DNA from: Mycoplasma sp. (ex Biomphalaria glabrata)
Lineage (GTDB): Bacteria > Bacillota_I > Bacilli_A > Mycoplasmatales > GCF-1484045
Assembly (NCBI RefSeq): GCF_001484045.1
Contig: NZ_CP013128.1
Location: forward strand, 290,283 to 354,282
Length of the DNA stretch: 64,000 nucleotides
Reading direction: 5' to 3'
Shown: piece after piece, positions 63,734-64,000 of the stretch
Layout: every line of letters starts with the position of its first letter
Numbering within the stretch: position 1 is the first letter of the stretch
Position numbers and translations under genes: made by a program
The notes under the pieces: model-generated
Database searches by the model: none
What the model saw: only the letters and a program-made list of their open reading frames with translations
Told to the model about the DNA's origin: nothing

Positions 63734-64000
63734 TCTTCTTCCTTTCTGCGATTTCTGAACGATGTAATTAGTGTGTGTTTATCAACATAATTGATATTCG
63801 ATCCTAACGATAAACCAATTGCTAATTTCGTAATTAGAATGTTTTGATTTTTAATGTTATTAATAATTAATTTAGAAAGAATTTCTCCTTCTAAAGTCGG
63901 ATTTAAGGCAAGAATGACCTCGTCAACATTATTATCTTTAATTAAATTTAGTAATTGATTAAATTTTTGATTTTTTTTAGATTGAAAAAGTTCTTTGCGT
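63724..64000 (-). CDS. recR: Recombination protein RecR, partial (N-terminus beyond the window edge)
   Basis: RecR acts with RecO in loading RecA at gaps. About 91 C-terminal residues are visible, containing the Toprim-domain end EVILALNPTLEGEILSKLI, KLAIGLSLGSNINYVDKHTL and SFRNRRK, in family order. The zinc finger and helix-hairpin-helix lie outside the window. The frame includes an A8 run encoding Lys-Lys-Asn (TCT AAA AAA AAT CAA) that is intact, unlike the similar runs in whiA, atpD and atpG. It ends ten bases inside tmk. Confidence 0.93.
   Translation of the reverse strand, partial: RKELFQSKKNQKFNQLLNLIKDNNVDEVILALNPTLEGEILSKLIINNIKNQNILITKLAIGLSLGSNINYVDKHTLITSFRNRRKEEECL

Overview
The window is AT-rich bacterial DNA read with UGA as tryptophan (translation table 4). 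Almost every long gene contains in-frame TGA at positions where its family has Trp, and every gene end I could check is TAA or TAG. Together with RF1 (prfA), CdaM-type diadenylate cyclase, RNA polymerase delta, HPr kinase, a very compact layout and no wall genes, this points to a mollicute (Mycoplasma sensu lato). Reverse rubrerythrin, ispF and a complete pyrimidine pathway are unusual for mycoplasmas and suggest a gut-type or Malacoplasma-like lineage. The species cannot be named from this sequence alone.

All genes, including the tmRNA, lie on the minus strand, so transcription runs from high to low coordinates. From high to low: recR (partial)-tmk-rsmI, metG-mnmG, guaA and guaB (GMP synthesis), reverse rubrerythrin behind a large inverted repeat, parA-parB-ychF-ispF, then an amino-acid:cation symporter leading a UMP biosynthesis operon (pyrF, pyrK, pyrD, pyrE, a fused pyrB-pyrC, carA, carB) that runs on into gltX, an HD phosphohydrolase and argS. 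Next come rpoE-pyrG (CTP synthesis), fba, a large unrecognised membrane-anchored protein, rpmE, and prfA-prmC-tsaC-glyA (translation termination and one-carbon supply). These lead into the complete F1Fo ATPase operon (atpI-B-E-F-H-A-G-D-C), a DUF1146-like small protein, secA and uvrB. Then come an NSS-family transporter with a small partner protein, pta, uvrA, hprK, lgt, trxB, whiA, secG, rnr, smpB and ssrA (a ribosome-rescue block), cdaM-mgtE, and a partial deoD.

The main observations are three. First, pyrB and pyrC are one continuous 711-codon frame, with ATCase at the N-terminus and dihydroorotase at the C-terminus, inside a complete de novo UMP operon. Second, three conserved genes (whiA, atpD, atpG) each carry the same lesion: one A missing from a poly(A) tract that would encode Lys-Lys-Asn. 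This may be homopolymer under-calling, real indels, or slippage-dependent expression. Third, a rubrerythrin with its rubredoxin domain at the N-terminus sits behind a perfect 10+10 bp inverted repeat adjoining a TATAAT box. Seven gene pairs share a TAATG stop/start. No insertion sequence, prophage, CRISPR array or tRNA gene was recognised, and no gap without a gene exceeds 300 bases.
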